In this document: piece by piece, positions 26,007 through 34,331 of the stretch
How the letters are laid out: each line of letters opens with the position of its first letter
How positions within the stretch are numbered: the first letter of the stretch is position 1
Origin: Gudongella sp046224405
GTDB taxonomy: Bacteria; Bacillota; Clostridia; Tissierellales; Tissierellaceae
Direction of reading: 5' to 3'
NCBI RefSeq assembly: GCF_046224405.1
Contig: NZ_JBJXRK010000001.1
Coordinates: 248,001 to 312,000 of the forward strand
DNA length: 64,000 nucleotides
Program-made: the position numbers and the translations under genes
Notes under the pieces: generated by a model
The model's database searches: none
Seen by the model: the letters and a program-made list of their open reading frames with translations, nothing else
What the model was told of the DNA's origin: nothing

Positions 26007-26564
26007 CTATTTTATTTTCCTGCTGCCAGGCTTCACAATGGGCAAACCTTCCTTGCAAAGTGGGCATTCATCCTTGTCGTAGGTATCAATGTGAAGCTTG
26101 CCTGCTGCATATACAGTATGGTCCAGCTCCCCTGAACTCCTGTCGATCAGGGCGGCTATGCCAACAACCTCTCCACCGTACTCCTCCACAACCTTGATTG
26201 CCTCATATGAGGACTTCCCTGTTGTAACAACGTCCTCGGCAATAAGTACCTTCTGGCCCTTGCCGATAAAGAAGCCCCTTTTAAGCTTCATCTGGCCCTC
26301 ATCCCTTTCAGTGAAGAAGGCAGGCTTTCCAAGCTGCCTCCCAAGCTCATAGGCAACTATTATCCCGCCCATTGCAGGTCCCACAACCACATCAATATCA
26401 AGGTCCCTTACCTTCCCGACAATAAGCTTCACGGCCTTTTCCGCCTTGTCCGGATACTGCAGAAGCTTTGCGCACTGAATGTACCTATTGCTGTGTCTAC
26501 CTGAGGACAATAGAAAATGTCCCTCAAGAAGCGCTTCAGATTCCTTTAACAAATCAATAATCAT
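26007..26564 (-). CDS. pyrE: Orotate phosphoribosyltransferase
   Basis: 185 residues. PRPP-binding motif KVLIAEDVVTTGKSS (about 106-120) and the flexible catalytic loop ERDEGQMKLKRGF are present. It joins orotate to PRPP to give OMP. The C-terminal CPLCKEGLPI tail with two Cys occurs in some clostridial PyrE proteins; its role is unknown. Last gene of pyrBICFKDE, 3 bp after pyrD. Confidence 0.96.
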   Translation of the reverse strand: MIIDLLKESEALLEGHFLLSSGRHSNRYIQCAKLLQYPDKAEKAVKLIVGKVRDLDIDVVVGPAMGGIIVAYELGRQLGKPAFFTERDEGQMKLKRGFFIGKGQKVLIAEDVVTTGKSSYEAIKVVEEYGGEVVGIAALIDRSSGELDHTVYAAGKLHIDTYDKDECPLCKEGLPIVKPGSRKIK

Positions 26565-26567
26565 ACT

Positions 26568-27470
26568 CTACCTCCCGATGATTCCTCTTATTTCTTCCAG
26601 ATCCCCTATACCTTCCAGCTCCATATATTCATCTATACCCCTAATGATATCCAGGCAAATATCCGGCTTTCTGAAGTTTGCACTTCCAACCTGTACAAGG
26701 CTTGCTCCAGCCATTATGTATTCAATGGCATCCTCCCAGTTCATGATCCCACCTATTCCTATGATGGGAACCTCTACAGCCCGGGAAACCTCATACACCA
26801 TCCTAAGGGCTATTGGCTTGATAGCAGGGCCTGACAGGCCAGCGGTCATGTTGTTAAATACCGGCCTTCTTTTTCTTATGTCAATTGCCAGGGCATTGAA
26901 GGTGTTCACAAGGGAAAGGGCGTCAGCTCCCGCATCCACACAGGCAAGAGCCATTTCCACTATGTTCTCTGCATTGGGTGACAGCTTCACAACCAAGGGT
27001 TTTTCGGTTACCTCTCTTACGGCCTCCACGACAATGGAAGCCGGTGTACACTGGATTCCAAAGGCCATCCCGCCCTCCTTCACATTGGGACAGGAAATGT
27101 TAAGCTCAATTATGGGTACGTCGGTCTTATCCAGAAGCCTGGCTCCCTCAACGTACTCCTCTACCGTTCCACCTCCAAGGTTGGCCATTACTACCGTATC
27201 CAGACCTTTCATGAAGGGCCACTCATCCTGAATAAAACCTTCCACTCCTGGATTCTGGAGACCTATGCTGTTCATTAGCCCCGCAGGGGTTTCATGGATT
27301 CTCCTACCCTTGTTGCCTTCTTTTTTGTTAAGGGTAAGTCCCTTTGATGATATTCCCCCAAGCTTTGATATGTCGAAGTAGTCCTGGAACTCCCTTCCAA
27401 ATCCAAAGGTTCCGGATGCTGCTACAACAGGATTCTTAAACTCAACACCGCAGAAATTCACCCTAGTCAT
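26568..27470 (-). CDS. pyrD: Dihydroorotate dehydrogenase B (NAD+), catalytic subunit
   Basis: 300 residues, class 1B FMN enzyme. AASGTFGFG near the N terminus, NISCPNVKEGG with the catalytic Cys, and IIGIGGIMNWEDAIEYIMAG for FMN phosphate binding. It partners with PyrK, encoded immediately upstream with an 8-bp overlap, to pass electrons from dihydroorotate to NAD+. Confidence 0.97.
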   Translation of the reverse strand: MTRVNFCGVEFKNPVVAASGTFGFGREFQDYFDISKLGGISSKGLTLNKKEGNKGRRIHETPAGLMNSIGLQNPGVEGFIQDEWPFMKGLDTVVMANLGGGTVEEYVEGARLLDKTDVPIIELNISCPNVKEGGMAFGIQCTPASIVVEAVREVTEKPLVVKLSPNAENIVEMALACVDAGADALSLVNTFNALAIDIRKRRPVFNNMTAGLSGPAIKPIALRMVYEVSRAVEVPIIGIGGIMNWEDAIEYIMAGASLVQVGSANFRKPDICLDIIRGIDEYMELEGIGDLEEIRGIIGR

Positions 27471-28197
27471 GGAAAATCACCTCCCTGGCATTGAATACTG
27501 GTCCTTCCTTGCACACCCTTTCCATTCCACGTATGGTCTGGATTGTACATCCCAGGCAAGCACCTATTCCACAGGCCATATGGCTTTCCATTGAAAGCAT
27601 AAGCTCAGTCTTGTCCCTGCACTGGTCCTTAAGAGCCTCCATCATGGGCATGGGTCCGCATGAAATTACAGCATCGTAGTTTTCAGGGATTAGAAGCTCA
27701 GTTACAAAGCCCTTGTGCCCAAAGGTGCCATCCTCGGTGGAGACCTTGATTTCATTCACAAATGGTTTGAACTCCTCCATGAAATAGGGGCCATTTCTAA
27801 AGCCTGAATAAAGGTCCACCTGAGCATCCATCTCCTTGGCAAGGTAAAGCAGGGGGGCTATTCCTATTCCCCCTGAAACAAGGGCCATCCTATCACCGTT
27901 GATCTTGCCGAACCCATTTCCCAAGGGTCCCAGTAAGCTTAGGCTGTCTCCTGGGGAGAGCTTTGATATTATATGGGTCCCTTTTCCTCTCACCTCGTAT
28001 AAAAGTGTCAGCCTTCCATCCTCAATATCCGCTATGCTTATGGGCCGTGGCAAGAATGGATCAAGGCCATTCCAGCCTCTAAGCATATAGAACTGACCTG
28101 GAGCTCCAGTGAAATTGCCCTCAAGAATCAACTTGAAAACTCCCTTTGCAACCTCTTCATTAATAATGATTTTTCCTTCTCTGTAGCTATCCTTCAA
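27463..28197 (-). CDS. pyrK: Dihydroorotate dehydrogenase electron transfer subunit
   Basis: 244 residues. FAD-binding motif RPISIADIEDG, NAD-binding VSGGIGIAPLLYLAKEM, and a C-terminal [2Fe-2S] site with Cys in CGIGACLGC plus a fourth Cys in ERVCKEGPVF. It shuttles electrons from PyrD to NAD+. Overlaps pyrD by 8 bp and pyrF by 11 bp. Confidence 0.97.
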   Translation of the reverse strand: MKDSYREGKIIINEEVAKGVFKLILEGNFTGAPGQFYMLRGWNGLDPFLPRPISIADIEDGRLTLLYEVRGKGTHIISKLSPGDSLSLLGPLGNGFGKINGDRMALVSGGIGIAPLLYLAKEMDAQVDLYSGFRNGPYFMEEFKPFVNEIKVSTEDGTFGHKGFVTELLIPENYDAVISCGPMPMMEALKDQCRDKTELMLSMESHMACGIGACLGCTIQTIRGMERVCKEGPVFNAREVIFHD

Positions 28198-29044
28198 AGC
28201 CTATATCCTCCCTCATCCCAAGTACCGCTTCTCTGGTGTATCGGTCAAAGTTTTCATATCCATCCTCATGCTTCTTATATGCCGTGATGATTCCCCTGGA
28301 GGAATTCACAACCCCTCCATTGTTATCCTTAAGGTACATCCTCACATCCTCACCCCTTGCCCCTTGGGCTCCGTATCCGGGAATAAGGAAATAGAGTCTT
28401 CTGTATCGTTCCCTTATTTCCACCGCCTCATCCACATGGGTTCCACCCACCACAGCAGCAATGGAGGAGTATCCGCATTCGCCCATAAAATCCTCTGCCA
28501 TCTGGGCAAGCTTGTCCCCAACATGGTAATATACCTTCTTGCCCTCAGATTCCAGATATTCAATGTCCCTGGCACCTGGATTCGAGGTCCTCAAGAGGAC
28601 GAACAGGCCCTTCTTGCCAGATTCCACATATGGCAGGTATGGTGTTATGCTGTCAAAGCCCATATAGGGGTTTATGGTGATGAAATCTGTTTCAAAATCC
28701 CCCTCAAAGTGTCCCTTGCCGTACATTTTGGCCGTGGAGGAGATGTCCCCCCTTTTGATGTCCCCTATGGACAGGTGTCCTTCCGATCTGAGGTAGGCAA
28801 GGGTCCTGCTGTATGCAATCAACCCCTTTATTCCATAGGCCTCGTAGAAAGCGATCTGTGGCTTGTAGATAGCCGTTATGTCTCCTGTGGCATCTATAAT
28901 CCTTTTGTTGAATTGAAATATTATCTGGTCAGTATCCTGATATTTCTCCTTCATTTCCTGTGGAATATAATCCAGGCTTGAATCCAGGCCCACGCATACC
29001 ATCCCTTTATCCTGGACCCTTTTATGGAGTTTATCTATTATCAT
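28187..29044 (-). CDS. pyrF: Orotidine 5'-phosphate decarboxylase (long form)
   Basis: 285 residues, the type 2 form found in many clostridia and mycobacteria rather than the 230-residue form. Catalytic Asp/Lys signature DIKRGDISSTAKMYGKG, substrate-binding FITINPYMGFDS, and PGYGAQG phosphate loop. Converts OMP to UMP. Overlaps pyrC by 14 bp and pyrK by 11 bp. Confidence 0.95.
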   Translation of the reverse strand: MIIDKLHKRVQDKGMVCVGLDSSLDYIPQEMKEKYQDTDQIIFQFNKRIIDATGDITAIYKPQIAFYEAYGIKGLIAYSRTLAYLRSEGHLSIGDIKRGDISSTAKMYGKGHFEGDFETDFITINPYMGFDSITPYLPYVESGKKGLFVLLRTSNPGARDIEYLESEGKKVYYHVGDKLAQMAEDFMGECGYSSIAAVVGGTHVDEAVEIRERYRRLYFLIPGYGAQGARGEDVRMYLKDNNGGVVNSSRGIITAYKKHEDGYENFDRYTREAVLGMREDIGFEG

Positions 29045-30251
29045 ACACTCTCTCCTTCCCGTATTCCTTGGTCAAGTATTTTATGCTGCCACCCCTTATG
29101 GTCATAAGGATTTCACCCTTGACCTTCATTCCAGAAAAAGGAGTGTTCTTACCCTTGGAGACAAAATCGTCACCATTGATTTCCATTTCCTTCTCCAGGT
29201 CCACAAGAACCACATCACCATCATAGCCACTTTGAAGCCTACCCTTGTTCAAGCCCAGTATCCTCGCAGGATTCTCAGACATCAACTTCACAAGCTGTCC
29301 CATGTCAATATGTCCAGCCTTAACCAGGTAGGTGTGGCAAATCCCAAATGCAGTCTCTATCCCAGAAATACCGGGACTCCCCTCCTTCTTGTCCTCCTGT
29401 GTATGAGGTGCATGGTCTGTTCCGATGGCATCCACGGTTCCATCCCTTATGCCTTCAATCAGGGCCTCAACATCTTCCTTCTCCCTTATTGGCGGATTGA
29501 CCCTGTAGTCATTGTCCCACAGGGAAATATGATGAGGTGTAACATCACAGGTTATGTTATCCGCACCACCTGCCTTGGCTCTTCTTATTTCATCCATAGC
29601 CTCCCTGGTGCTCACATGGGTAAGGTGCAGCCTTGCTCCCGTATGCTTTGCCAAATATATGTCCCTCACTGTTTCAAGGTTTTCGGAAAGGCGATAGTCG
29701 ATTTCCGTAAGTTCCATCTCCTCAGCATGGGCCATTACAATTCTACCCTTATCCCTTGCCTTCTCCATGGCCCTGTACATGGTCAGGGGTGATGTGACTC
29801 CCTTTCCGTCGTCAGTTATCATAATTACATCATTATCAAGGTCATCAAGGTGAGCCAGGGTTTTCCCATCAAAGCTATCGGTGATTGATGCACATTGATG
29901 AACCTGGACCAGGTCAAGATCCCTTGCCTTGTCCCTGACGTACCTTATGGTCTCCATATTTGAGCAAACAGGGTTTGTATTTCCCATGAGATTGACAAAG
30001 GTGAAGCCTCCCTTAAGGGCTGCCATGCCTCCTGTCATAAGGTCCTCCTTGTGGGTAAAACCAGGATCCCTGAAATGTGCATGAATGTCAACGAAAGCAG
30101 GGAGCAGGACCAGCCCATCTGCATCCACCCAATGACAATCATATTCAAGGTCCTCCCCGATTTCCTCTATCTTGCCGTCCTTCATGTAAATGTCCCTATT
30201 AAAAGCATGGTGCCCATCAATAAGATGTGCACCCTTTATTAAAAGCTCCAT
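29031..30251 (-). CDS. pyrC: Dihydroorotase
   Basis: 406 residues from the ATG at 30251 (MELLIKGAHLIDGHHAFNRD), one base after pyrI; the longer frame to 30326 would overlap pyrI by 74 bp. Metallo-amidohydrolase: zinc ligands in DIHAHFRDPGFTHKED, HAEE, HLTHVST and the catalytic Asp in AIGTDHAPHT. Cyclises carbamoyl-aspartate to dihydroorotate. Confidence 0.96.
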   Translation of the reverse strand: MELLIKGAHLIDGHHAFNRDIYMKDGKIEEIGEDLEYDCHWVDADGLVLLPAFVDIHAHFRDPGFTHKEDLMTGGMAALKGGFTFVNLMGNTNPVCSNMETIRYVRDKARDLDLVQVHQCASITDSFDGKTLAHLDDLDNDVIMITDDGKGVTSPLTMYRAMEKARDKGRIVMAHAEEMELTEIDYRLSENLETVRDIYLAKHTGARLHLTHVSTREAMDEIRRAKAGGADNITCDVTPHHISLWDNDYRVNPPIREKEDVEALIEGIRDGTVDAIGTDHAPHTQEDKKEGSPGISGIETAFGICHTYLVKAGHIDMGQLVKLMSENPARILGLNKGRLQSGYDGDVVLVDLEKEMEINGDDFVSKGKNTPFSGMKVKGEILMTIRGGSIKYLTKEYGKERVYDNR

Positions 30252-30252
30252 T

Positions 30253-30681
30253 CTAACCCTCCCAGGAATATATATGGTCACAATACTCACATTTATATAT
30301 ACCCTTCTCCTGGTCCAGAAGTACAAATTTATGGGTTATGTCTCTTTCCACAGTGGTAATGCATCTTGGATTCTTGCATTTTATGATGTCCTGGACCCTT
30401 TCAGGCAATGAAAGGTTAATCTTCTCAGTGATCACCTCGTCTTCGATAACGTTCACCGTGATGTTTGCATCCAGGAATCCAAGCATTGCAAAGTCCACAT
30501 CAATTACATCCTCAATCTTTATGATATCCTTCCTACCCATCTTGTTGCTTGTTGCATTCATGATGAGGGCAACTGTGAAATCAGCCTTTCCAAGCTTCAG
30601 ATACTCGAATATCTTAAGTCCCATTCCAGGTCTTATATGGTCAATTACCAGTCCCTTTTTAATGCTTGTTATATTCAACAT
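30253..30681 (-). CDS. pyrI: Aspartate carbamoyltransferase regulatory subunit
   Basis: 142 residues. N-terminal allosteric nucleotide domain (VIDHIRPGMGLKIFEYLKLG) and a C-terminal zinc domain with Cys4 as CKNPRC and CEYC. Its presence with pyrB implies an allosteric PyrBI complex responding to nucleotides, as in enteric bacteria and many clostridia, instead of the unregulated Bacillus-type ATCase. Confidence 0.96.
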   Translation of the reverse strand: MLNITSIKKGLVIDHIRPGMGLKIFEYLKLGKADFTVALIMNATSNKMGRKDIIKIEDVIDVDFAMLGFLDANITVNVIEDEVITEKINLSLPERVQDIIKCKNPRCITTVERDITHKFVLLDQEKGIYKCEYCDHIYSWEG

Positions 30682-31605
30682 CTACTTCACCCCCAAAAGT
30701 TTTAGAATAAGTCCCATTCTCACAAACATACCGTTCTTTACCTGTCTGAAGTACCAGGCCCTTGGGTCCTCATCCACCTCGATGGCTATTTCATTCACCC
30801 TTGGCAGGGGATGGAGTATGGCCAGATCCTCCTTGGCATCCTTCAGCTTTTTCAGATCAACAATGTAGCTGTCCTTAAGCCTTACATAGTCAGCCTCGTT
30901 GAAGAACCTTTCCTTCTGGACCCTTGTCATGTACAGGATATCCATCTGGTCTATCACCTCTTCCAGTCTTTCAACCTCCTGGAACTGTATGTTCCTCTGC
31001 TCAAGGATTTCAGTTCTGATATAGTCTGGAACCTGGAGCTCCTTTGGTGATACAAGTATGAACTTCACATTCTCATACCGTGACATTGCCTTTATAAGGG
31101 AATGGACCGTCCTTCCAAACTTCAGGTCACCACAGCAGCCTATTGTAAGATTATCCAGTCTTCCCTTGGACTCAAGTATGGTGAAGAGGTCTGTAAGTGT
31201 CTGTGTGGGGTGTTGGTGCCCTCCGTCCCCTCCATTGATCAGCGGAACAGGGCAGTACTTTATTCCGTGCTTGGGAGCTCCCTCATTTGGATGTCTCATT
31301 GCAATTATGTCCGCATAGGCTGCAACCGTCCTAAGGGTATCTGCGAGACTTTCCCCCTTGGCTACAGAACTAGAGCCCGGCTCTGAAAACCCGATTACTC
31401 CTCCACCTAATCTCAACATCGCGGCTTCAAAGCTAAATCTGGTTCTAGTGCTGGGCTCATAGAACAATGTACTGAGAATCTTTCCATGGCAAATGGAATT
31501 GAAATCCTCAGGCTTGTTGATAATCTCTTGTGTCAATTCAAAAATACTTTCCAGTTCCTGGATTGAAAAATCCTGGGGATCTACCAAGTGTCTTCCTTTT
31601 AGCAT
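30682..31605 (-). CDS. pyrB: Aspartate carbamoyltransferase catalytic subunit
   Basis: 307 residues. Carbamoyl-phosphate motif YEPSTRTRFSFEAAMLRLGG, HPTQTLTDL, and HPLPRVNEI for aspartate binding. First committed step of pyrimidine synthesis. First gene of pyrBICFKDE; carbamoyl-phosphate synthetase genes are not in the window. Preceded by AAAGGAGG and a leader with attenuation signals. Confidence 0.97.
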   Translation of the reverse strand: MLKGRHLVDPQDFSIQELESIFELTQEIINKPEDFNSICHGKILSTLFYEPSTRTRFSFEAAMLRLGGGVIGFSEPGSSSVAKGESLADTLRTVAAYADIIAMRHPNEGAPKHGIKYCPVPLINGGDGGHQHPTQTLTDLFTILESKGRLDNLTIGCCGDLKFGRTVHSLIKAMSRYENVKFILVSPKELQVPDYIRTEILEQRNIQFQEVERLEEVIDQMDILYMTRVQKERFFNEADYVRLKDSYIVDLKKLKDAKEDLAILHPLPRVNEIAIEVDEDPRAWYFRQVKNGMFVRMGLILKLLGVK

Positions 31606-31652
31606 AAATATTCCTCCTTTTAGTTTAAATAAACCTCAAGGAACAGCGCATT

Positions 31653-31677
31653 AAAAATGCCCTCCACAAAGGAAGGC
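31653..31677 (-). terminator. Attenuator hairpin in the pyr leader
   Basis: On the minus strand, stem GCCTTCC / GGAGGGC (7 bp, one G-U) with a 5-nt loop followed by ATTTTT, about 48 bp upstream of the pyrB start. It lies downstream of the PyrR-like loop, as expected of an intrinsic terminator controlled by PyrR. Confidence 0.75.
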
Positions 31678-31707
31678 ACAAGTATCCTACTTATACGCTC
31701 TCCTTTC

Positions 31708-31723
31708 CGATCTCACGGGATCG
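31708..31723 (-). promoter_or_regulatory. PyrR-binding loop (anti-antiterminator) in the pyr leader
   Basis: The minus strand reads CGATCCCGTGAGATCG, a 5-bp stem whose loop side matches the core AUCCNGNGAG of the PyrR consensus ARUCCNGNGAGGYU. GGAAAGGAGAG follows, as in Bacillus leaders. PyrR with UMP would stabilise it and favour the downstream terminator. pyrR itself is not in the window. Confidence 0.75.
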
Positions 31724-31746
31724 ATTTAAAGGTATTTATTTACCTA

Positions 31747-31775
31747 AAGGTATCACAGGGAGATATTAAAGTCAA
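31747..31775 (-). promoter_or_regulatory. Candidate pyr operon promoter
   Basis: Minus strand: TTGACT (31770-31775), 17-bp spacer, TACCTT (31747-31752). The -35 is good and the -10 poor; position just upstream of the PyrR leader is what supports it. Confidence 0.45.
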
Positions 31776-31788
31776 TAATTTTTGGTGG

Positions 31789-32436
31789 TTATTGGGATGT
31801 TTTTTCAAGGTATTCCGGAAAGCTGTCAAAGACAATATCTGCAACCTCCTCAATCTCTTGCCAGTCAATTTTGGCTGATTGGTCCCTGATTGCAGCTACC
31901 TTGATTCCAAGCTTCTTGGCTGCCTCCATGGAATGCAGGGCATCCTCGAAAACCCATATGTCTTCTGTACTCTCACCCACCCTGTCCAGGATCAACTGAT
32001 AAAATTCCGGCTTGTATTTTTCTATTCCGGTGCTTTTGCAGGTCTGAAGAAATTCAAAGTATTCATCAATCTCCAGCCTTACCATGGCTGCCTTTGCCAG
32101 ATGGTCTGCCGTTGCCGTTGCAGCGCACATTTTTATTCCCTTGTCCTTCATGGCTTGAAGGACCTCCCTGGCGCCTTCCTTCAGCTGTATTTTATCAAAA
32201 TAGTATTTTTCAAGCACCTTCTCCATCTGGTCATTTATCTCTTCCCCCCTTTCGGGAAGGTCATACATTTCCTTAAGCACATCCGATGCTTCCCTGAGAC
32301 TGTACTCCCTGAGCTTATCCCTTATATCCTCCGGAGCTTCTATTCCTCTTGATATCAAATAATCGTAGGCCAAGGTCTCCCATACCCACATTGAATCCAG
32401 CAAGGTCCCATCCAGGTCAAATATTGCAAATTTCAT
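31789..32436 (-). CDS. HAD family phosphatase (beta-phosphoglucomutase-like)
   Basis: 215 residues. Motif I FDLDGTLLDS with nucleophile and acid Asp at residues 7 and 9, an alpha-helical cap (about 15-80), motif II ATATA, Lys in EKYKPEFYQL, and motif IV VFEDALHSMEAAKKLG. A subfamily IA HAD hydrolase; the substrate cannot be told. It lies upstream of the pyr leader on the same strand but probably belongs to a separate unit. Confidence 0.9.
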   Translation of the reverse strand: MKFAIFDLDGTLLDSMWVWETLAYDYLISRGIEAPEDIRDKLREYSLREASDVLKEMYDLPERGEEINDQMEKVLEKYYFDKIQLKEGAREVLQAMKDKGIKMCAATATADHLAKAAMVRLEIDEYFEFLQTCKSTGIEKYKPEFYQLILDRVGESTEDIWVFEDALHSMEAAKKLGIKVAAIRDQSAKIDWQEIEEVADIVFDSFPEYLEKTSQ

Positions 32437-32594
32437 TCTACTCCTCCTTCCAATCCAGGTCTTTCCCTACCTGTATACCCAAAAGCACCTTGTTTCCTCA
32501 AAAAATATCTGTTCAGGAAATCAATATTGTTTGGTCTACATGGGACAATGGTATAATATGTTAAGAGAGTCTAAATATATCAGGAGGTGTACGG

Positions 32595-34040
32595 ATGAAG
32601 TATTATCTGGAAAAAGGTGGAGAAGTTAAGGTAGTATTGGCCTTCAAGGATACAGCCAGAGTTGAGAGCTTCAATGACCTATTCGGTTTTCTGAAGGAGA
32701 AGGAGATTTTCAAGGGAGATTCCGGTGAGGTTTACTCACATATTTCCCATGAAGGGGCTTCAGTTGTTTTCCTTGGGCTGGGCGAGGAGGAAAAGCTACA
32801 GTATGAAACCCTAAGGAGGGGCTTCTTCTCACTTGGGATTGAACTGCAGAAGAAAAAAGTTAATAGTATTGGCCTAACAGTGCCCAGGTTCGGGGACAGA
32901 TGCTATGGAAAAACCAACAAGGCCATTTGGGAGGGTCTGCTACAATCCCAATATGATTTCGATAAGTTCAAAAGCGAGAAAAAACTCAAGGTTCTTCTCC
33001 AGGATGTCTACCTTGACATTGTCGAAGGTGAAGCTGAGAAGGTCGAAAGCGTAATTGAGGAAACCCAGCTGCTTATGGATGGAGTCTTCCTTGCCAGAGA
33101 CCTTGTAAATGAACCGGCCATGAACATGTACCCTGAGGTTCTGGCCAAGGAAGCGGTGGACAGGCTTGCCCCAGTTGGAATTGATGTTAAGGTTCTTGGA
33201 AGGAAGGAAATCCAGGATCTGAAGATGGAGGCATTCCTTTCGGTTGCAAGAGGATCCTCCAAGGAACCAAAATTCATTGTCATGACCTACAAAGGCAACC
33301 CAGACAGCCAGGAAAAGCTGGCCCTTGTTGGGAAGGGTCTTACCTATGACTCAGGTGGATACTCCCTTAAGTCTGCTGCAGGGATGGCGACCATGCACTC
33401 GGATATGGCAGGGAGTGCTTCAGTTATAGGGGCCATGTACTCCATCGCAGCCAACAAGCTCAGGAAAAATGTTGTTGCAATAGTTGCAGCTTGTGAGAAC
33501 ATGGTTTCAGGAGATGCATACAAGACAGGTGATATTATTGGTTCCATGTCAGGAAAGACAATCGAGGTTGAAAATACCGACGCGGAGGGAAGACTTACTC
33601 TTGCGGATGCCCTTTGGTATGCAGCAACCGTTGAAAAGGCCGATAAGATAGTTGACCTTGCAACCCTTACAGGAGCATGTGTCGTAGCCCTTGGAAGCAT
33701 CAACACAGGAGCAATTGCCAATGATGAAGAGCTTATGGATGCAGTTAATTCGGCTGCAAAGCTTGCAGGTGAGCCTGTATGGCAGCTTCCAAACAACGAG
33801 GAGTACAAGGAGCTTTTCAAGAGTCACTTCGCTGACCTTAAGAATACAGGAGGCCGTGGTGCCGGTGCAATCACTGCAGGAATGTTCCTACAGGAATTTG
33901 TCAACGACACTCCCTGGGTTCACATGGATATAGCAGGAACAGCATTCCTTGACAAGGAAGCCGGATATCTTCCCAAGGGAGCTACGGGTGTTCCGGTAAA
34001 GACACTTTTCTACCTTGCAAAGGATATGGATCAGAGATAG
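32595..34040 (+). CDS. pepA: Leucyl aminopeptidase (M17)
   Basis: 481 residues. The C-terminal catalytic domain has the two-metal site: Lys in LVGKGLTYDSGGYSLK, Asp in HSDMAGSASVIG and the signature NTDAEGRLTLADAL. The N-terminal macrodomain-like region is divergent as usual. It releases N-terminal residues from peptides in the cytosol. RBS AGGAGG seven bases before ATG; a TATAAT at 32552-32557 is a likely -10. Single gene with a strong terminator. Confidence 0.95.
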   Translation: MKYYLEKGGEVKVVLAFKDTARVESFNDLFGFLKEKEIFKGDSGEVYSHISHEGASVVFLGLGEEEKLQYETLRRGFFSLGIELQKKKVNSIGLTVPRFGDRCYGKTNKAIWEGLLQSQYDFDKFKSEKKLKVLLQDVYLDIVEGEAEKVESVIEETQLLMDGVFLARDLVNEPAMNMYPEVLAKEAVDRLAPVGIDVKVLGRKEIQDLKMEAFLSVARGSSKEPKFIVMTYKGNPDSQEKLALVGKGLTYDSGGYSLKSAAGMATMHSDMAGSASVIGAMYSIAANKLRKNVVAIVAACENMVSGDAYKTGDIIGSMSGKTIEVENTDAEGRLTLADALWYAATVEKADKIVDLATLTGACVVALGSINTGAIANDEELMDAVNSAAKLAGEPVWQLPNNEEYKELFKSHFADLKNTGGRGAGAITAGMFLQEFVNDTPWVHMDIAGTAFLDKEAGYLPKGATGVPVKTLFYLAKDMDQR

Positions 34041-34050
34041 ACATTAAGAA

Positions 34051-34090
34051 AAAGATACCGGATTCTCAGCTGAGAATCCGGTATCTTTCT
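34051..34090. terminator. Terminator formed by a 38-bp perfect palindrome
   Basis: Left arm AAAGATACCGGATTCTCAG (34051-34069) is followed directly by its exact complement (34070-34088). It ends pepA on the plus strand and lies 7-9 bp past the stop of the small minus-strand gene. T-run is short (TTTCT). Confidence 0.85.
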
Positions 34091-34096
34091 ATTTAA

Positions 34097-34270
34097 CTAT
34101 TTTTTAAAGACTCCTCCGAGAAGCCCTATTATTGCAAATATGGTGTAATAGCCGGCACTGGAGACAGAATTTCCCGTAAGCTCCCGTATGCCATTCATTA
34201 TGAGAACATCTCCTCCAAATAAAGATACTATCCAGCCGACGACCAATCCTACTACAAGTCCTCCTAACAT
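34097..34270 (-). CDS. Small two-helix membrane protein of unknown function (57 residues)
   Basis: An ATG at 34270 preceded by GGGGGAGTG opens a 57-residue frame: MLGGLVVGLVVGWIVSLFGG, a short polar linker with NGIRELTGNSVSS, then AGYYTIFAIIGLLGGVFKK. Two hydrophobic glycine-rich helices suggest a small integral membrane protein. Good ribosome-binding site and a terminator just beyond its stop support expression. No family is recognised; it slightly recalls short GlsB/YeaQ-type membrane proteins. Confidence 0.65.
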   Translation of the reverse strand: MLGGLVVGLVVGWIVSLFGGDVLIMNGIRELTGNSVSSAGYYTIFAIIGLLGGVFKK

Positions 34271-34331
34271 ACTCACTCCCCCTAAACAGTTTATCCTCTC
34301 CTATGATAACAGATTTTTAAGGATAAATCCA

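Noticed and set aside
26479..27231. 250-codon plus-strand frame
   Set aside because: Antisense shadow across pyrE and pyrD.
30252..30326. 25-codon extension of pyrC
   Set aside because: Overlaps pyrI fully; the internal ATG at 30251 gives the family-like N terminus.
31653..31723. T-box or other riboswitch ahead of pyrB
   Set aside because: No GGTGGNACCGCG motif; the loop matches a PyrR site instead.
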